Of a stretch of DNA of 64,000 bases, positions 45,270 to 55,125 are shown piece after piece (position 1 is the first letter of the stretch; each line of letters opens with the position of its first letter). The translations under genes were made by a program, and so were the position numbers. Source of the DNA: Lactuca virosa (taxonomy: Eukaryota > Streptophyta > Magnoliopsida > Asterales > Asteraceae); NCBI GenBank assembly GCA_928212115.1, contig CAKMRJ010005634.1, forward strand, positions 117,911,785 to 117,975,784. The letters run 5' to 3'. The notes under the pieces were generated by a model. The model searched no databases. It saw nothing but the letters and a program-made list of their open reading frames with translations, and had not been told where the DNA came from.

Positions 45270-45440
45270 CTATAATACCTTAGTTTATACATCAGGGTTA
45301 TATATAATTAATACCCGATATGTAGTTGGATGTGTGCCTTCCGCCTCATTTCCTGTTCCTTGTTTGGTTGTGGGCTTAGGGCAGATACACACAATTAACT
45401 ATCTGTTCGATATTAGATTATATATAGCTAGTATAAACTA
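45270..45440. repeat. hairpin module (inverted), solo LTR, second
   Basis: Core complement at 45355-45373 within TTCCGCCTCATTTCCTG...GGGCTTAGGGCAG. Arms CTATAATACCTTAGTTTATA / TATAAACTAAGTGATTATAG, and TAGTT / AACTA beside the loop, as in module 2 of LTR B. Confidence 0.78.
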
Positions 45441-45544
45441 AGTGATTATAGAAGGAACCACTGTGGTTACCATTTTATTATAAGAAATAAGGGTTTTCTT
45501 AAAGAATCTTTCATCAAACTAAAGGAACTATTATAGTTAACTCC

Positions 45545-45725
45545 GTGAGTACCAAGTGAATACGCCAGGGTTATATACAACGATGACCTAACAAACAATG
45601 GGATGTGTGTCTTCCGCCTCATTTCCTGTTCCTTGTTTGGTTGTGGGCTTAGGGAAGATACACACAACCGATTGTTTGTTTACTCTGGGTTTTATATAAC
45701 TTGTATTCAGTTAATACTCATAGAA
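45545..45725. repeat. hairpin module (inverted), solo LTR, third
   Basis: Core complement at 45628-45646. Arms GAGTACCAAGTGAATAC / GTATTCAGTTAATACTC and ACAAACAAT / ATTGTTTGT, as in module 1 of LTR B. Confidence 0.78.
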
Positions 45726-46296
45726 AGGACTGTAGCGTCATTTTTACTTATCTTTCATCAAAGCAGGAAATATAGGATTTTCTGGAGGAACAGGCAAACT
45801 TTTCTAAACAGAACTTACTACAACTTACTATAACTTTCTACAACTTTCTTACTACTTACTACATCACTAAAATCTTATGAACTCACCAGCTTAAATGCTG
45901 ATCTACGCTTTCAAAATAACTTGTATTCTCAGGAGACAGTAGACAGGTACGCGCTCTGGGAATTCAGAAGATGGAGCAGTATAGCTTCATGTCTTTTTGT
46001 TATTTGCTATGTATTCTATATTATGTGAACCACATACTTTGTAAACACTTTCTTTCAAATGAAATGGTTGTTTATTACTTTGATTACTATGATGCATGTC
46101 TTGTGATACTAAACATGACGTCCTCCACCCCAGAACGTTTCCGCCGTTTCTGTTTTGGGGTGTGACACTTTTAAATGTTTTCCCCAAGTTTTTAATATTA
46201 TATAAATATAAATTTATTTTTAAAGTAAATATTTTATTCTGAAAATGTACCGTTGCTCGCTGGCGACTCCGGGGTAGATTCTCCTGCGGTGATCAT

Positions 46297-47449
46297 CAGA
46301 ATTCATCCATCCGCTCCTGAGTTCTTTGTTATCGGGCAGTCCCTCCTATAGTGTCCACTCTCACCACAGCCATAACAGGCTTGGTTTTCTTCAACACCGG
46401 GGACTTGGGAGATCGGTTGAGCCGGTACCCTGCAGAAAACGGATTGTGTGTCCCGTTCTGTGGCAGTTCAGGCACTGCATTTCCCGACATACTCCGGTGT
46501 GGTGATTGTTGCACTTTCCACACTTCTGGAGAGTTCCAACATATCGACTGGCAGATGCTGGAGTAGCAGGTGTTGTGGCGGCGTATATAGTACTCGTTTG
46601 CTGCTCCTGCAGGGTTTCATATGTTGTTCGCTTCTTCTTCCTCTTGTTCCCCGACTTCCGTTTATAGTCCTCTCCCTTTGATGGCTCGGGAACTGGGACT
46701 ACTATGTCATGGCGGACTCCATGGTCAATGAGTCGCTGGGCCAGGTGTTTAGCGCTATCGAATGTGGTTGGGTTAGAAGACAGTACATCTCCTTGAATCG
46801 GGGTAGATAAACCCCAGATGTATCTTTCTATCTTCTTGCTCTTCGGGGTAACCATCCCGGGGCATAGTGCTGCCAGGTCGTTAAACCTGTCAGTGTAGGT
46901 CACTATGTCCGAACCGACCATAGTGAGCTCCCATAGTTCTTGTTACAGCTTTTGTACTTCGCCCCTCGGGCTGTATTCTTCCAACATCATCTCTTTTAGG
47001 TTCTCCCAACCTATTGAGTTAGCCACTGATAGGGTCAGTGACTTAACATGGCTATTCCACCATGTTAGGGCTCTGTCGGAGAAGGTGCATGCAACAAACT
47101 TTACTTTGCTCCCTTCTGGGCACGAACAGATTGCGAAGACCGAATTTGTTTTCTCGAACCATCGCATCAGAGAAATGACTCCCTCATTTCCATTAAAGGA
47201 TTTGGGTTTGCAGTTCATGAAGTCTTTATACGAACACTCCCGTAGGTGTTCGTGGGTAACTCCGGGGTCGGTTAAGTGGATACCGCTACCAGATCCGTAG
47301 GTACCACTTTCATTGATGTGAGCTAGAGCAGCTGCCACTACGGCTGATATCGCTGCTTGGAGAGCAGCAGGATCGAATTGTGGAGGAGGTAGTGGTGTTT
47401 GAGTTGGAGTTATCGGAGTAGTGCGCCTGTTTGATCTACGAGGAGGCAT
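46297..47449 (-). pseudogene. gag: gypsy B gag, one stop and one frameshift
   Basis: Starts MPPRRSNRRTTPIT. The capsid-like core RWFEKTNSVFAICSC...CTFSDRALTWWNSHVKSL...GWENLKEMMLEEYSPRGE closely follows the A gag. A TAA near 46940 follows VQKL, and the frame continues in phase (46391-46921) to CGKCNNHHTGVC and CLNCHRTGH. A one-base shift near 46445 then leads to an intact knuckle, CYGCGESGHYRRDC, and a TGA at about 46297. In A the frame runs on into the protease; here the knuckle is followed by a stop about a dozen codons later and then noncoding DNA, so the protein would be Gag alone. Confidence 0.88.
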
Positions 47450-47739
47450 CTTTGCTAAAAGACTACAAAGATGATATGGAATAAGTATATAGCAGTGAAT
47501 ATAAGCCGAAAGCTGAAAGACTAAGTTACCCTAGTTCTGATTGTATCTGGTTCTGACTTTCATAGGGTTCTGGAAAACAATTCATAATAGGAGTTTATAT
47601 AAAATAAACTTTATGAATCAGAAGTGGCTATCCTCGAATGAATATATGTGAATTAAATAACTGATACAAGTTGCACGAAAGAGAAATAATCCTAACACAT
47701 AGCGTGGGTAGTGTAACCACTAGCCCACGAAGTCAATTA

Positions 47740-47975
47740 AGGTAATTATTTATTAGTGTGATGCATAAGACGTTTTTAGTTTCTCTGGCTGATTACTTCT
47801 TGGAAACTTCTCATGAACCTGCTCTTGTTCCTCCTTGACTCTTCTGTTGACCGCTATGAGGAAGTGGTTACATCTATCTGGGTTTGTCGTGCGAGAATGG
47901 AAGTGTCAAAAGAATCTATGAGATTTAGGTGAAACATTATGGGGTGATCCTTTCCGGGTCCTCCTATAATTGCGC
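47740..47975 (-). pseudogene. possible remnant of the accessory ORF in element B
   Basis: Between PBS and gag, as in A. Broken minus-strand frames read GGPGKDHPIMFHLNLIDSF and NRRVKEEQEQVHEKF, with the same Gly/Pro/Asp start and charged helical end, but similarity to 5398-6006 is weak and only suggestive. Confidence 0.25.
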
Positions 47976-48150
47976 AATGTATACAAGTTGTATATAATTT
48001 AAGATTAAATAGACCTTCGAATAAGTGATCCTACTCCAAAACCACAAGAAAACAAGGAACAGGTAGTGAAGCATAGATCACAAATTCTAAGTCTATAAAA
48101 TCTCAATTATATAAAACCTTGGAAGTATACACTCCGGAATCATAGATCTA
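47962..48150. repeat. hairpin module 9 (B leader)
   Basis: Arms GTATACAAGTTGTATATAAT / TTATATAAAACCTTGGAAGTATAC and GTGATC / GATCAC next to the loop. Core 48042-48060 reads CCACAAGAAAACAAGGAAC (two changes). Confidence 0.7.
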
Positions 48151-48387
48151 CCAGAAGGGTCTTTAAATTGTCACATAAGTTATTTATATAGTGCCTAAGA
48201 TACTCCTATAGTCTTTTATTATCATGTACTTGGTATGTTTTAAACTTGTTGTCGTGTTATAGTATCATAAAATACTCCCATAGTATTCTAACTTTATGTA
48301 CTGATCTAGAAATCCCTTGAATAGAGTTAGGTAAGTTTTAAGACTGTTGCAACACCACATCACTCCCAAACACATGTCGGTCACATC

Positions 48388-48441
48388 TCGAATGAATATA
48401 GTTGATCAGGCTATATTGATCCTAGATATGATTACATAACT
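48388..48441. repeat. hairpin in the B leader, shared with element A
   Basis: TCACATCTCGAATGAATATAG ... CTATATTGATCCTAGATATGA around TTGATCAGG; counterpart of 6172-6232. Confidence 0.6.
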
Positions 48442-48655
48442 GTCCAGGCTTGACCTCAGTGTTTAACCTTTAAATACTTATGTTCTGTTCTTCTTGTGAT
48501 ATTTGTTCTAGTATGTATATATGTATTAGCAGGTATGTATACTTTTATAAGGTATTGTTATATTTTTAAAATATATTATTATCCAGAGCACTTCGGCCCC
48601 ATTGTATTTATAGTTGTATATCTTTTATCGGTTGATATACTTAGTTCACTATAAA

Positions 48656-48671
48656 CAATGCTCTTATACCA
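48656..48671 (-). other. Primer binding site of element B
   Basis: Minus strand TGGTATAAGAGCATTG, 3 bases from the LTR; an initiator tRNA-Met PBS with one mismatch (A for C at position 7). Confidence 0.75.
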
Positions 48672-48674
48672 ATC

Positions 48675-48799
48675 TGTTACACCCCCAAACCGGAACGGCG
48701 AAAACGTTCGGGGGCGGAGGACGTCATGTTTAGTATCACAAGACATGCATCATAGTAATCAAAGTAACAAACAACCATTTCATTAGAAAGAAAGTGTTT
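48675..48799 (-). repeat. 5' LTR of element B, truncated remnant
   Basis: TGTTACACCCCCAAACCGG... matches 30793-30917 with two substitutions and one inserted G, then stops at AAGAAAGTGTTT. About 3.07 kb of this LTR, including its promoter, is missing. Confidence 0.85.
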
Positions 48800-48810
48800 T
48801 ATTTATGTGT

Positions 48811-49179
48811 GATTTAGACTGCGGATAGTCTCAAGGGTGCTGATAACCCACCGGGCGTGCTGTTTGCCCATTGGGACTGCTGATAACCTATAATTGTTTA
48901 TTTATGTTGTGTTGTATGTGGCATCTTGGGGAACTCACTAAGCTTCGTGCTGACAGTTGTTGGATATATGTGTTTCATGTACTGCTGAGGATCGCATGAA
49001 GGCGAAGGTCTAATTGTACACACTCGCTGGGAGATTTGTTACTGGACATTTTATGGCACTCTGATATATGTGATAATGATTTGTATTTGACACTTATGTT
49101 TTTCCAATGACTTGGTTTATGAACAATATTTTGGGTAATTTAAAAATGAAAAATTTGGTTTGAAATTTGAGGCGTTACA
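48811..49179 (+). repeat. LTR F, right part
   Basis: Noncoding; ends TTTGAGGCGTTACA at 49179, whose complement (TGTAACGCC) fits the LTR F start TGTAACATCC at 29760. AATTT occurs at 29755-29759 and one base beyond the LTR end (49181-49185), a possible shifted TSD. Confidence 0.5.
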
Positions 49180-49489
49180 AAATTTGCAACTAATAATTAT
49201 GAAATACAACAGTTTGTGGTATGAGTATTAGAATGAGTGGCGAAAAGATCAATCTTTAAGCGAACTATTATTCCAATGTTCTTGAATATTATGTGAGAAT
49301 CAAATATTTTGATTCATTAACATGATTTCAGGTCACTGCTATGTATATCTAGCTTAATTGTTGTTCTATAAGTTAGGATAAGATACCTTAAATGTGACAT
49401 GAGAACTACTATATTGTAAAGATCAATCTATAAGAGGACTATTATTCCAAATTTCAATGACCACAACATCCCAGAAAATAAAGTTACAT

Positions 49490-49855
49490 CATAAGAGAAT
49501 CTTGAACAATTTCATCAGATTATATAATTAAGAGTTTAGGTGGGTTACCTTAAAAGTGATATGAAAGTTGCTTTTGTTCTTGATTCGAACAACACTGCAC
49601 ACCTGTTTTCCAGGTTTATCTTGGCCTTAATCTACATAAGAATCTCCCATATAAAATTTAGATAAGAAGACAATCTTGAACAATTCCATAAGATTATATA
49701 ATTAAAAGTTCTAAATCAAAGAAAAAAATAGATGAGATATCTTAAAACTAACATGAAACCTGATGTTGTTCTTGATTCAAAGAACACTCCACACATGTTT
49801 ACCAGGTTTATCTTGGCCTTAAGGTACACAAGAATCTCCCATCTAAAACTGAAAG
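49490..49855. repeat. tandem duplication, unit about 190 bp
   Basis: Two copies sharing AATCTTGAACAATT, AGATTATATAATTAA, GTTCTTGATTC, CCAGGTTTATCTTGGCCTTA and AGAATCTCCCAT in the same order. A more diverged third copy may lie at 49245-49440. Function unknown. Confidence 0.6.
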
Positions 49856-49952
49856 AATGCACAGAAAGGTCACATCAGTTAGTTTTTTTTTTTTTTTTTT
49901 TTTTTGTATTTACAGAACCTTGTGTTTATATGACCTTCTTCATAGAAACCTG

Positions 49953-50150
49953 TCAAGGTCCTAGTTGAAGGCGGTGGGGGCGACATGGTTTTCGACGAGG
50001 ATGCTTTTTAGTTGGGAAGGTGTTGTAAATCACGCATAAACCGCATCTGTTGAAGCAAGAAGTATTCGTCATGGAAAATCTAAAGAGAACAGGACGGGAT
50101 GAAGAGGTCGAAGAAGACACGGGAAGGGATTTAACAAAAAGGCTATTCAA
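49953..50150 (-). CDS. small unrecognised ORF (65 codons)
   Basis: MNSLFVKSLPVSSSTSSSR... is Ser-rich and lacks acidic residues, like an organelle-targeting start, and is followed by a possible acceptor/donor context and a poly-T tract (49881-49904). No family recognised and no downstream exon identified; it may be a chance frame. Confidence 0.15.
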   Translation of the reverse strand: MNSLFVKSLPVSSSTSSSRPVLFRFSMTNTSCFNRCGLCVIYNTFPTKKHPRRKPCRPHRLQLGP

Positions 50151-50369
50151 TTGAAACCCTCTACTTTAAATGAAAATAGATACGTGTCACCGTCACTTGG
50201 GACAATGGCGAATGGTGTAAATAGATGATTGGAAGCACTCACCGGCGGGAGCCATCTATCGGCTCAAAACCAGCTGAAAAACCAAAAAACCCAGCCGATA
50301 TATGGAAAACTGGAAACCACTTTTCTAATAATTTATACTATTCCTTAACAAGTTAACATCACATATATT

Positions 50370-51061
50370 AAGGTAGAGATTCATTTGAGATCATGTAAAT
50401 TTTGTGAGACATGGGCACGCGATCCTAGCCATTCATACTGGAAACCAAAAAATTTAAAAAATTATATAAAATGCAAAATAAAAGGAAAAATAAAAAATTC
50501 TTTTTCTAAATATTATTTTCGTCATTTAATTTATCCAAAAAATATAAAAATAAATAAATAATTACTATTTTTTTAAATATACGTGAAATATTCTAATATA
50601 ATATTACACTGTAAATATTCAAATAGAATTGTTACAATTTTAGAATATTCTAATATTCTAGTAGATATGTTAAAATATTGTAATATTATATTCGAATTGT
50701 TAGAATTGTTATAATATTCGAATATTCTACTATAATTGTTAGAACTATTCGAATATTCTACTATAATTGTTTGAATATTCATAGTCTAGTATTCTAATAT
50801 TTTTGTTTTAATATTTATAGTGTAATATTGTATTAGAATATTTCATGTATATTTAAAAAAAATGTATTTTTTATTTTATTTTTTATTTAATTTTGTTTAT
50901 TATAATTTTTTTGGATTAATTAAATAACGAAAATAATATTTTTAAAAAAAATTCAAAAATTTTCATTTACTTTGGATTTTAGAAATATTTTTTTCATGAG
51001 TGGTTAGGATCACGTTCTCATGTCTCACAGAATTAACATGATTTAAAATGAAACTAACCTT
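50370..51061. mobile_element. foldback element with long inverted repeats (692 bp)
   Basis: Left end AAGGTAGAGATTCATTT; the right end reads inward as AAGGTTAGTTTCATTTT. Pairing continues through TTNTGTGAGACATG, CGTGATCCTA(A/G)CCA and AATATTATTTTCGT, roughly 200 bases per arm. The centre (50585-50835) is made of AATATTCTA / GAATATTCTACTATAATTGT units. Short flank ATATT at 50365-50369 and 51062-51066. No coding capacity. Confidence 0.7.
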
Positions 51062-52117
51062 ATATTAATCCATATATTAATATGTATATAATTTCTTTTG
51101 AAATAAAAAATATAAGTTAATCGTACTTTATGACGTGGAGCCTTCCACCTAGGCTATGGCACGCAGTTATTAAACTAAAGGGAGTGAGAGTCGCTAAGCC
51201 TCACCACTGCCCTCGCTATCAATTTGTTACTCCACCCCCTTGGTTATGCTAAATGTCTCGCTAAGAAGAAGTCGCCAAGAAGCAAGCGAGAGGAGAGAGA
51301 TAAAGGGAAGAGCTGATTGGTTCTTTCTTTTTTATTATTATTATTTTTTTTCGTGATTCACTTGGCTCTTGCATCCTTTCACAGTTTTAAAGGTTAGAAA
51401 AAGGGAGAGATGAGTAATGGTGTTCGACGAAATGCAGGGAGGGACGATACACAAAAATTTGAATTTGATAGAAATGGGCCTCCAAAAATCCCAGACTTAC
51501 ACATTACACCCCTATCTTAGTTCCTCTCACAAACCAATTTTCTAAAATTACCAAAAAGACCCTGCATTTAAATATTATACTTATTTTCATGTAATTGATT
51601 TATATTATATTAATTGTTGGTGGTTTAAAAAAAATAAAATTTGATTAATATTTGTGCATAAAAATATTTGTGTATCAAAATAAAATAATTTAATTAAATT
51701 AGAAAAAAATAATAATAATAAAGTGTTAGGAATGTTACCACTCCTTATTAAATGCTAAGACTAAATGCTAAACGGAAAAAGATGAAGTGGCAATCAAAAA
51801 GCTGATGTTGCAAGATGTTATGAGTGTTACCACTTCCTTTAGACTTAGTATGTAAAATGCTTCAAGCAGTCACCAATCCATATCTATAATTCCACGTTTG
51901 ACGAAAGTGGTTGGCAGTTTCTCATTTCGTCTCCTAGTCGCCAAAGTACGGTATGTGGAATTAGAAATTCCATAGAAAGGTTCAAACTTTTATATTAAAA
52001 ATCTGGTTACTTTTAATTAGTCACGTATTGGATAAACTCCTCATACACTACTCAGTATCAAAAATATTGTTATTTGTTAATTTCAGCACCATATAATTAT
52101 CATGACAGTCTTTAAGG
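51062..52117. other. intergenic, no gene seen
   Basis: AT-rich host-like DNA with no gene, long ORF or repeat pair I can support. GTTACCACTCC-type words near 51735 and 51825 may be MITE debris. Confidence 0.5.
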
Positions 52118-52230
52118 ATGTGGGGAGTGGTCACAGCCAACCCACCGAAAAAGCGCAGTCACCTTTGCATTACATCAGTTTCACCACCAACCCACTAGAC
52201 ATTGAAAATGGTTACCATTCCACATCATTT
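52116..52230. mobile_element. possible small MITE
   Basis: GGATGTGGGGAGTGGTCAC at the left and GGTTACCATTCCACATC at the right are inverted with several mismatches, about 110 bases apart. No clear target duplication. Confidence 0.35.
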
Positions 52231-52898
52231 ATATTTTTATTTTTTTTAATTTTTTTTTAACATTAGATTAAATAAAAAAACATAATTCTAAACTTAAATA
52301 ATCATTTTACTAATTAAAAATTCAAATAAACATATTATTAATTTTTAAAATTAAATAAACATATATATTTATATATAGTAGAGGGTTTAATTTTAATTCA
52401 AATAAATGTGAATGGGTAAAATAAGATTAAAAGAGACAAGTTTAGGAACCAAATTTGTAACTTAAATAAAAAAAACTACAAATTGTCCACCCGTTTCTTT
52501 TGGTCATCTTCTTCGTCCGCTTTCTGAAAAACGGGTCCATTCCCATTTTCTTTTACTTCCATGGATTAAAGGGAAAGGTATACGGATACAAAAGGGTCAA
52601 AATGACCGATGACAATTTACTCGTCTCCCATTCGTCGTCTCCTTTCGTCTTCCGAGTCACATCACACCCAGAACACCGGCCGTTGCAGGGGCGGAACTTC
52701 AACATTTAATTCGGGGGCCGAAAATATAATATGTATAAAAATTGGTAAGCAGGGGGGTCACAGCCAATGTTTTAGGGGGCAATGAAGCTCCGCCAATGTG
52801 CCCTTGGGGCGGTGTTCACGCGTCTTCCGTCGCGCCACCTCAGCATCACGCGTCTTGCCCACTCCGGGTAGCCTAAGTGTTGGTTTTTTTTTTCAAAA

Positions 52899-53220
52899 AT
52901 GCTTATAAAGCAGCATTGCCCTTCTTCACTCACGCGATATTGCTGGATCGGGCTTTCGCCCATTGTCCAAGATTCCCCACTGCTGCCCCCCGCGGGAGTC
53001 TGGCCGTGTCTCAATCCCAGTGTGGCTGATCATCCGAAAAGACCAGCTAAACATCATTGGCATGGTCAGTCTTTACCTGACCAGCTACCTAATACTACGC
53101 AGACTCATCAAACAGCGCTTTTTAGCTTTCTTCAGGATTTGGTCCGAACTGTTCGGCAGATTCCCACGCGTTACGCACCCGTTCGCCACTTTGTTCTCAA
53201 CTCTTCTCACCTCCTGATCA
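52899..53220 (-). pseudogene. rrn18: NUMT: fragment of mitochondrial 18S rRNA (rrn18)
   Basis: On the minus strand the order GGCGAACGGGTGCGTAACGC, GGGAATCTGCCGAACAG, GATCAGCCACACTGGGA, GAGACACGG, GGGGGGCAGCAGTGGGGAAT and CGATCCAGCAATATCGCG is the 5' third of a small-subunit rRNA. The TAGCTGGTCTTTTCGGATGA stretch and ...GTGAGTGAAGAAGGGCAATG fit the alpha-proteobacteria-like plant mitochondrial gene rather than the plastid one. About 320 bases are present; substitutions such as CCCGCGGGGGG show it is not functional. A nuclear insertion of mitochondrial DNA is the simplest reading. Confidence 0.82.
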
Positions 53221-54790
53221 ATTTTTAAAAAACCGCAGACCTCTTCTTGAAATATATATTGGACAACCTCTTCTATAGATTACTTACCTAGAAAAGAACA
53301 CGTTCCACGTTACTAATTTAATAACAAACATAAATATACAATCTTCAATGCATATTGTACAAGTTAATAAAAAATCAATGCTTCAAAATTAAAAATTACT
53401 CTGAAAAATAAAATAAAAAATAACATCTGCTTTTAATAATTTTATTATTATATATATTTTTATATTATTTTCTTTTAAAGAATTATCTAAATATACTTTT
53501 TATTGAGAAAACGGGGTATATTCATAAAAACATTATGTTACAAAAGAATAAAAATCTGAAGTAATAAATAGATAACCTTTTAAAGAACAACGTTTTAATA
53601 AAAAAAATAATGTATCATATATAAATAAATAAATAATAATTTGGATCAATAAAAAATAAATAAAAACTTTGCAATTTCTTGATATTTTCTGGTGGAACAT
53701 TTTAACATTTGACTGTGATATACAATGGCTTTTGGACATGAATTTTAGATAAATAAAAATGTTAGGCAACATAAAACAAACAATTAAAAAAAAAAAATTT
53801 TGGTAGTTTGTAGACTTTAAAAAACAAACAATTCCAGACTACTAATATTTGATCCACCTTTAAAAAACAAACTTTCGACCTTTTGCCTGTTAAAAAACAA
53901 GCAACACATTAGCAAATATTCACCATTTCATATCACTGTATCATTTTTACTTTTTAATTATTTAAACTAGATAAGAAACCCCGCGAGTCACTAATGTTAA
54001 AGAAAACCAACAGAAGACAATAGAAGGTGTTGCTTTTGTGTGAAATATAGTACATTGTCTGAATTGTAGACATAGTAAAGTACGTTGCTATTCACTGCAA
54101 TTCGCCCATTTACAAACGCATAATAGTTGAATATGTTGTAATATGCGATTAGAAAATGAATGTACATTGTAGCAATGGAAATTGTATTGTAGTTGATATT
54201 TTGCTATATAAGTTAACAACAAACATTGACAAACAATGGAATGTCATACATCAAAATGCACAATACACCAAGGTTTCCATCAACAGCAAAACTTTTTCAT
54301 GACTAAATATTTATTAATGTATGGATGAGGATTTCAAACTCAGGAAACCCAATTCTTTGCATATTCAAAAGACGTATATACCCATTGTTATTTACAAATC
54401 TGACCACATTTAGATGTAGAAACATCTATTCTAATAACAACTTCTGCAGCCTGACAAATGGCTGTTTTATGCAACTCAAGTCCTTAATTCCTTGTCTTCT
54501 TGAATCATGAATTCATATGCTGACATTTAAAAAAATGAGTGTTACTATTGCACACGAATCAAGAATATGAAAAATGTATAAAAAGAAATGGATCTTGCTT
54601 TACATCATTTGAGCCAAAGTTTCCTAAATATGATTTCCACCTACATTTCATTATAAGACCAAAACCATGAATGTTGCATAAATTGGGAAACCAAAAAAGC
54701 ACAACATTGTTGCATAAATGGTAAAAACGCGAATCATTGTTGCATAAATTGGGAAAAAATGAAACATTATTACATAAATAAACATTCGAC
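53221..54790. other. intergenic, no certain gene
   Basis: AT-rich. Minus strand near 54380-54480 has an open stretch reading LHKTAICQAAEVVIRID that I cannot assign. TTGCATAAATTGGGA-like words recur at 54675, 54711, 54741 and 54770. Confidence 0.4.
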
Positions 54791-54796
54791 CGGTCA

Positions 54797-54962
54797 AATT
54801 TTTTAACTATAAAAATAGTATGCAGGGACAGTTTGGTCAAAAAATCTTAAAATCAATTTTTTTTAACTATAAAAACAATACGCAGGAGTAGTTTGGCCTG
54901 ATGCTGTTGGAATAAAAAATTTCTAACTATAAAAAACAGTATGCAGGGGCAGTTTACAGAAC
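54797..54962. repeat. tandem repeat, three copies of about 60 bp
   Basis: Each copy has TTTTAACTATAAAAA, GTATGCAGGGGCAGTTT (variants TACGCAGGAGTAGTTT) and an AT-rich spacer. Confidence 0.7.
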
Positions 54963-55054
54963 TGTCACAAAGGGTAGATATGTCATTTTGTATAATTAGA
55001 AACATCAAGGCTCAAAGTGTATTAACTTGTATAAAGAAAACAATATAAGCTCAC

Positions 55055-55119
55055 CTGCCTCTATCAATGCATGAATTTGCACCAATCTCAGCATAATTCC
55101 CTATGAGAGCTTTCAGAAC
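55055..55119 (-). CDS. single exon resembling LpxD (UDP-3-O-acylglucosamine N-acyltransferase)
   Basis: Minus-strand reading VLKALIGNYAEIGANSCIDRG. The hexapeptide-repeat run IGN..EIGAN.CIDRG is the signature of LpxD acyltransferases, which add an acyl chain in lipid A precursor synthesis; plant homologues are mitochondrial. The exon is framed by an AG acceptor (55120-55121) and a GTGAGC donor (55049-55054), as in a split gene. I could not find neighbouring exons with confidence: no SWRDTVIGD-type continuation between 53230 and 55050, and no clear upstream exon to 56600. It is therefore an exon of a gene with long introns that I failed to trace, or an isolated fragment. Confidence 0.5.
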
Positions 55120-55125
55120 CTTAAT

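Larger units (their letters stand above)
34995..46167 (+). mobile_element. inverted solo LTR inside element B, split by copia E
   Basis: Starts TGTGACAACCCG at 34995 and ends GGGGTGTGACA at 46167; a 5-bp TSD CTTTT flanks it. Without the E insertion it is about 3.37 kb. It is related to, but clearly diverged from, the B LTR: same hairpin modules (three, inverted), same terminal GTTTCCGCCGTTTC region, and palindromes with TTTACGGCC instead of GTACGGCC. No interior or second LTR is present, so it is a solo LTR left by LTR-LTR recombination. Confidence 0.85.
30793..48810 (-). mobile_element. gypsy element B, gag-only, carrying nested insertions
   Basis: Minus-strand LTR element. The 3' LTR at 30793-33983 is followed by a PPT. 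Interior 33984-34994 continues at 46173-48674, with an inverted solo LTR (and copia E inside it) between. PBS at 48656-48671; the 5' LTR begins at 48675 but stops matching after about 125 bases. With insertions removed the interior is about 3.5 kb and holds gag only: no protease, RT, RNase H or integrase motif in any frame. It also carries three hairpin modules outside the LTR. It would need pol from a relative such as A. Confidence 0.8.

Noticed and set aside
52899..53220. Plastid or bacterial 16S rRNA
   Set aside because: The GGTCTTTTCGGATGATCAGCC region and the following stretch fit the mitochondrial form better; plastid sequence differs there.
54380..54480. Chaperonin-like ending LHKTAICQAAEVVIRID on the minus strand
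   Set aside because: Resemblance is over about 15 residues only, with no other chaperonin motif nearby.
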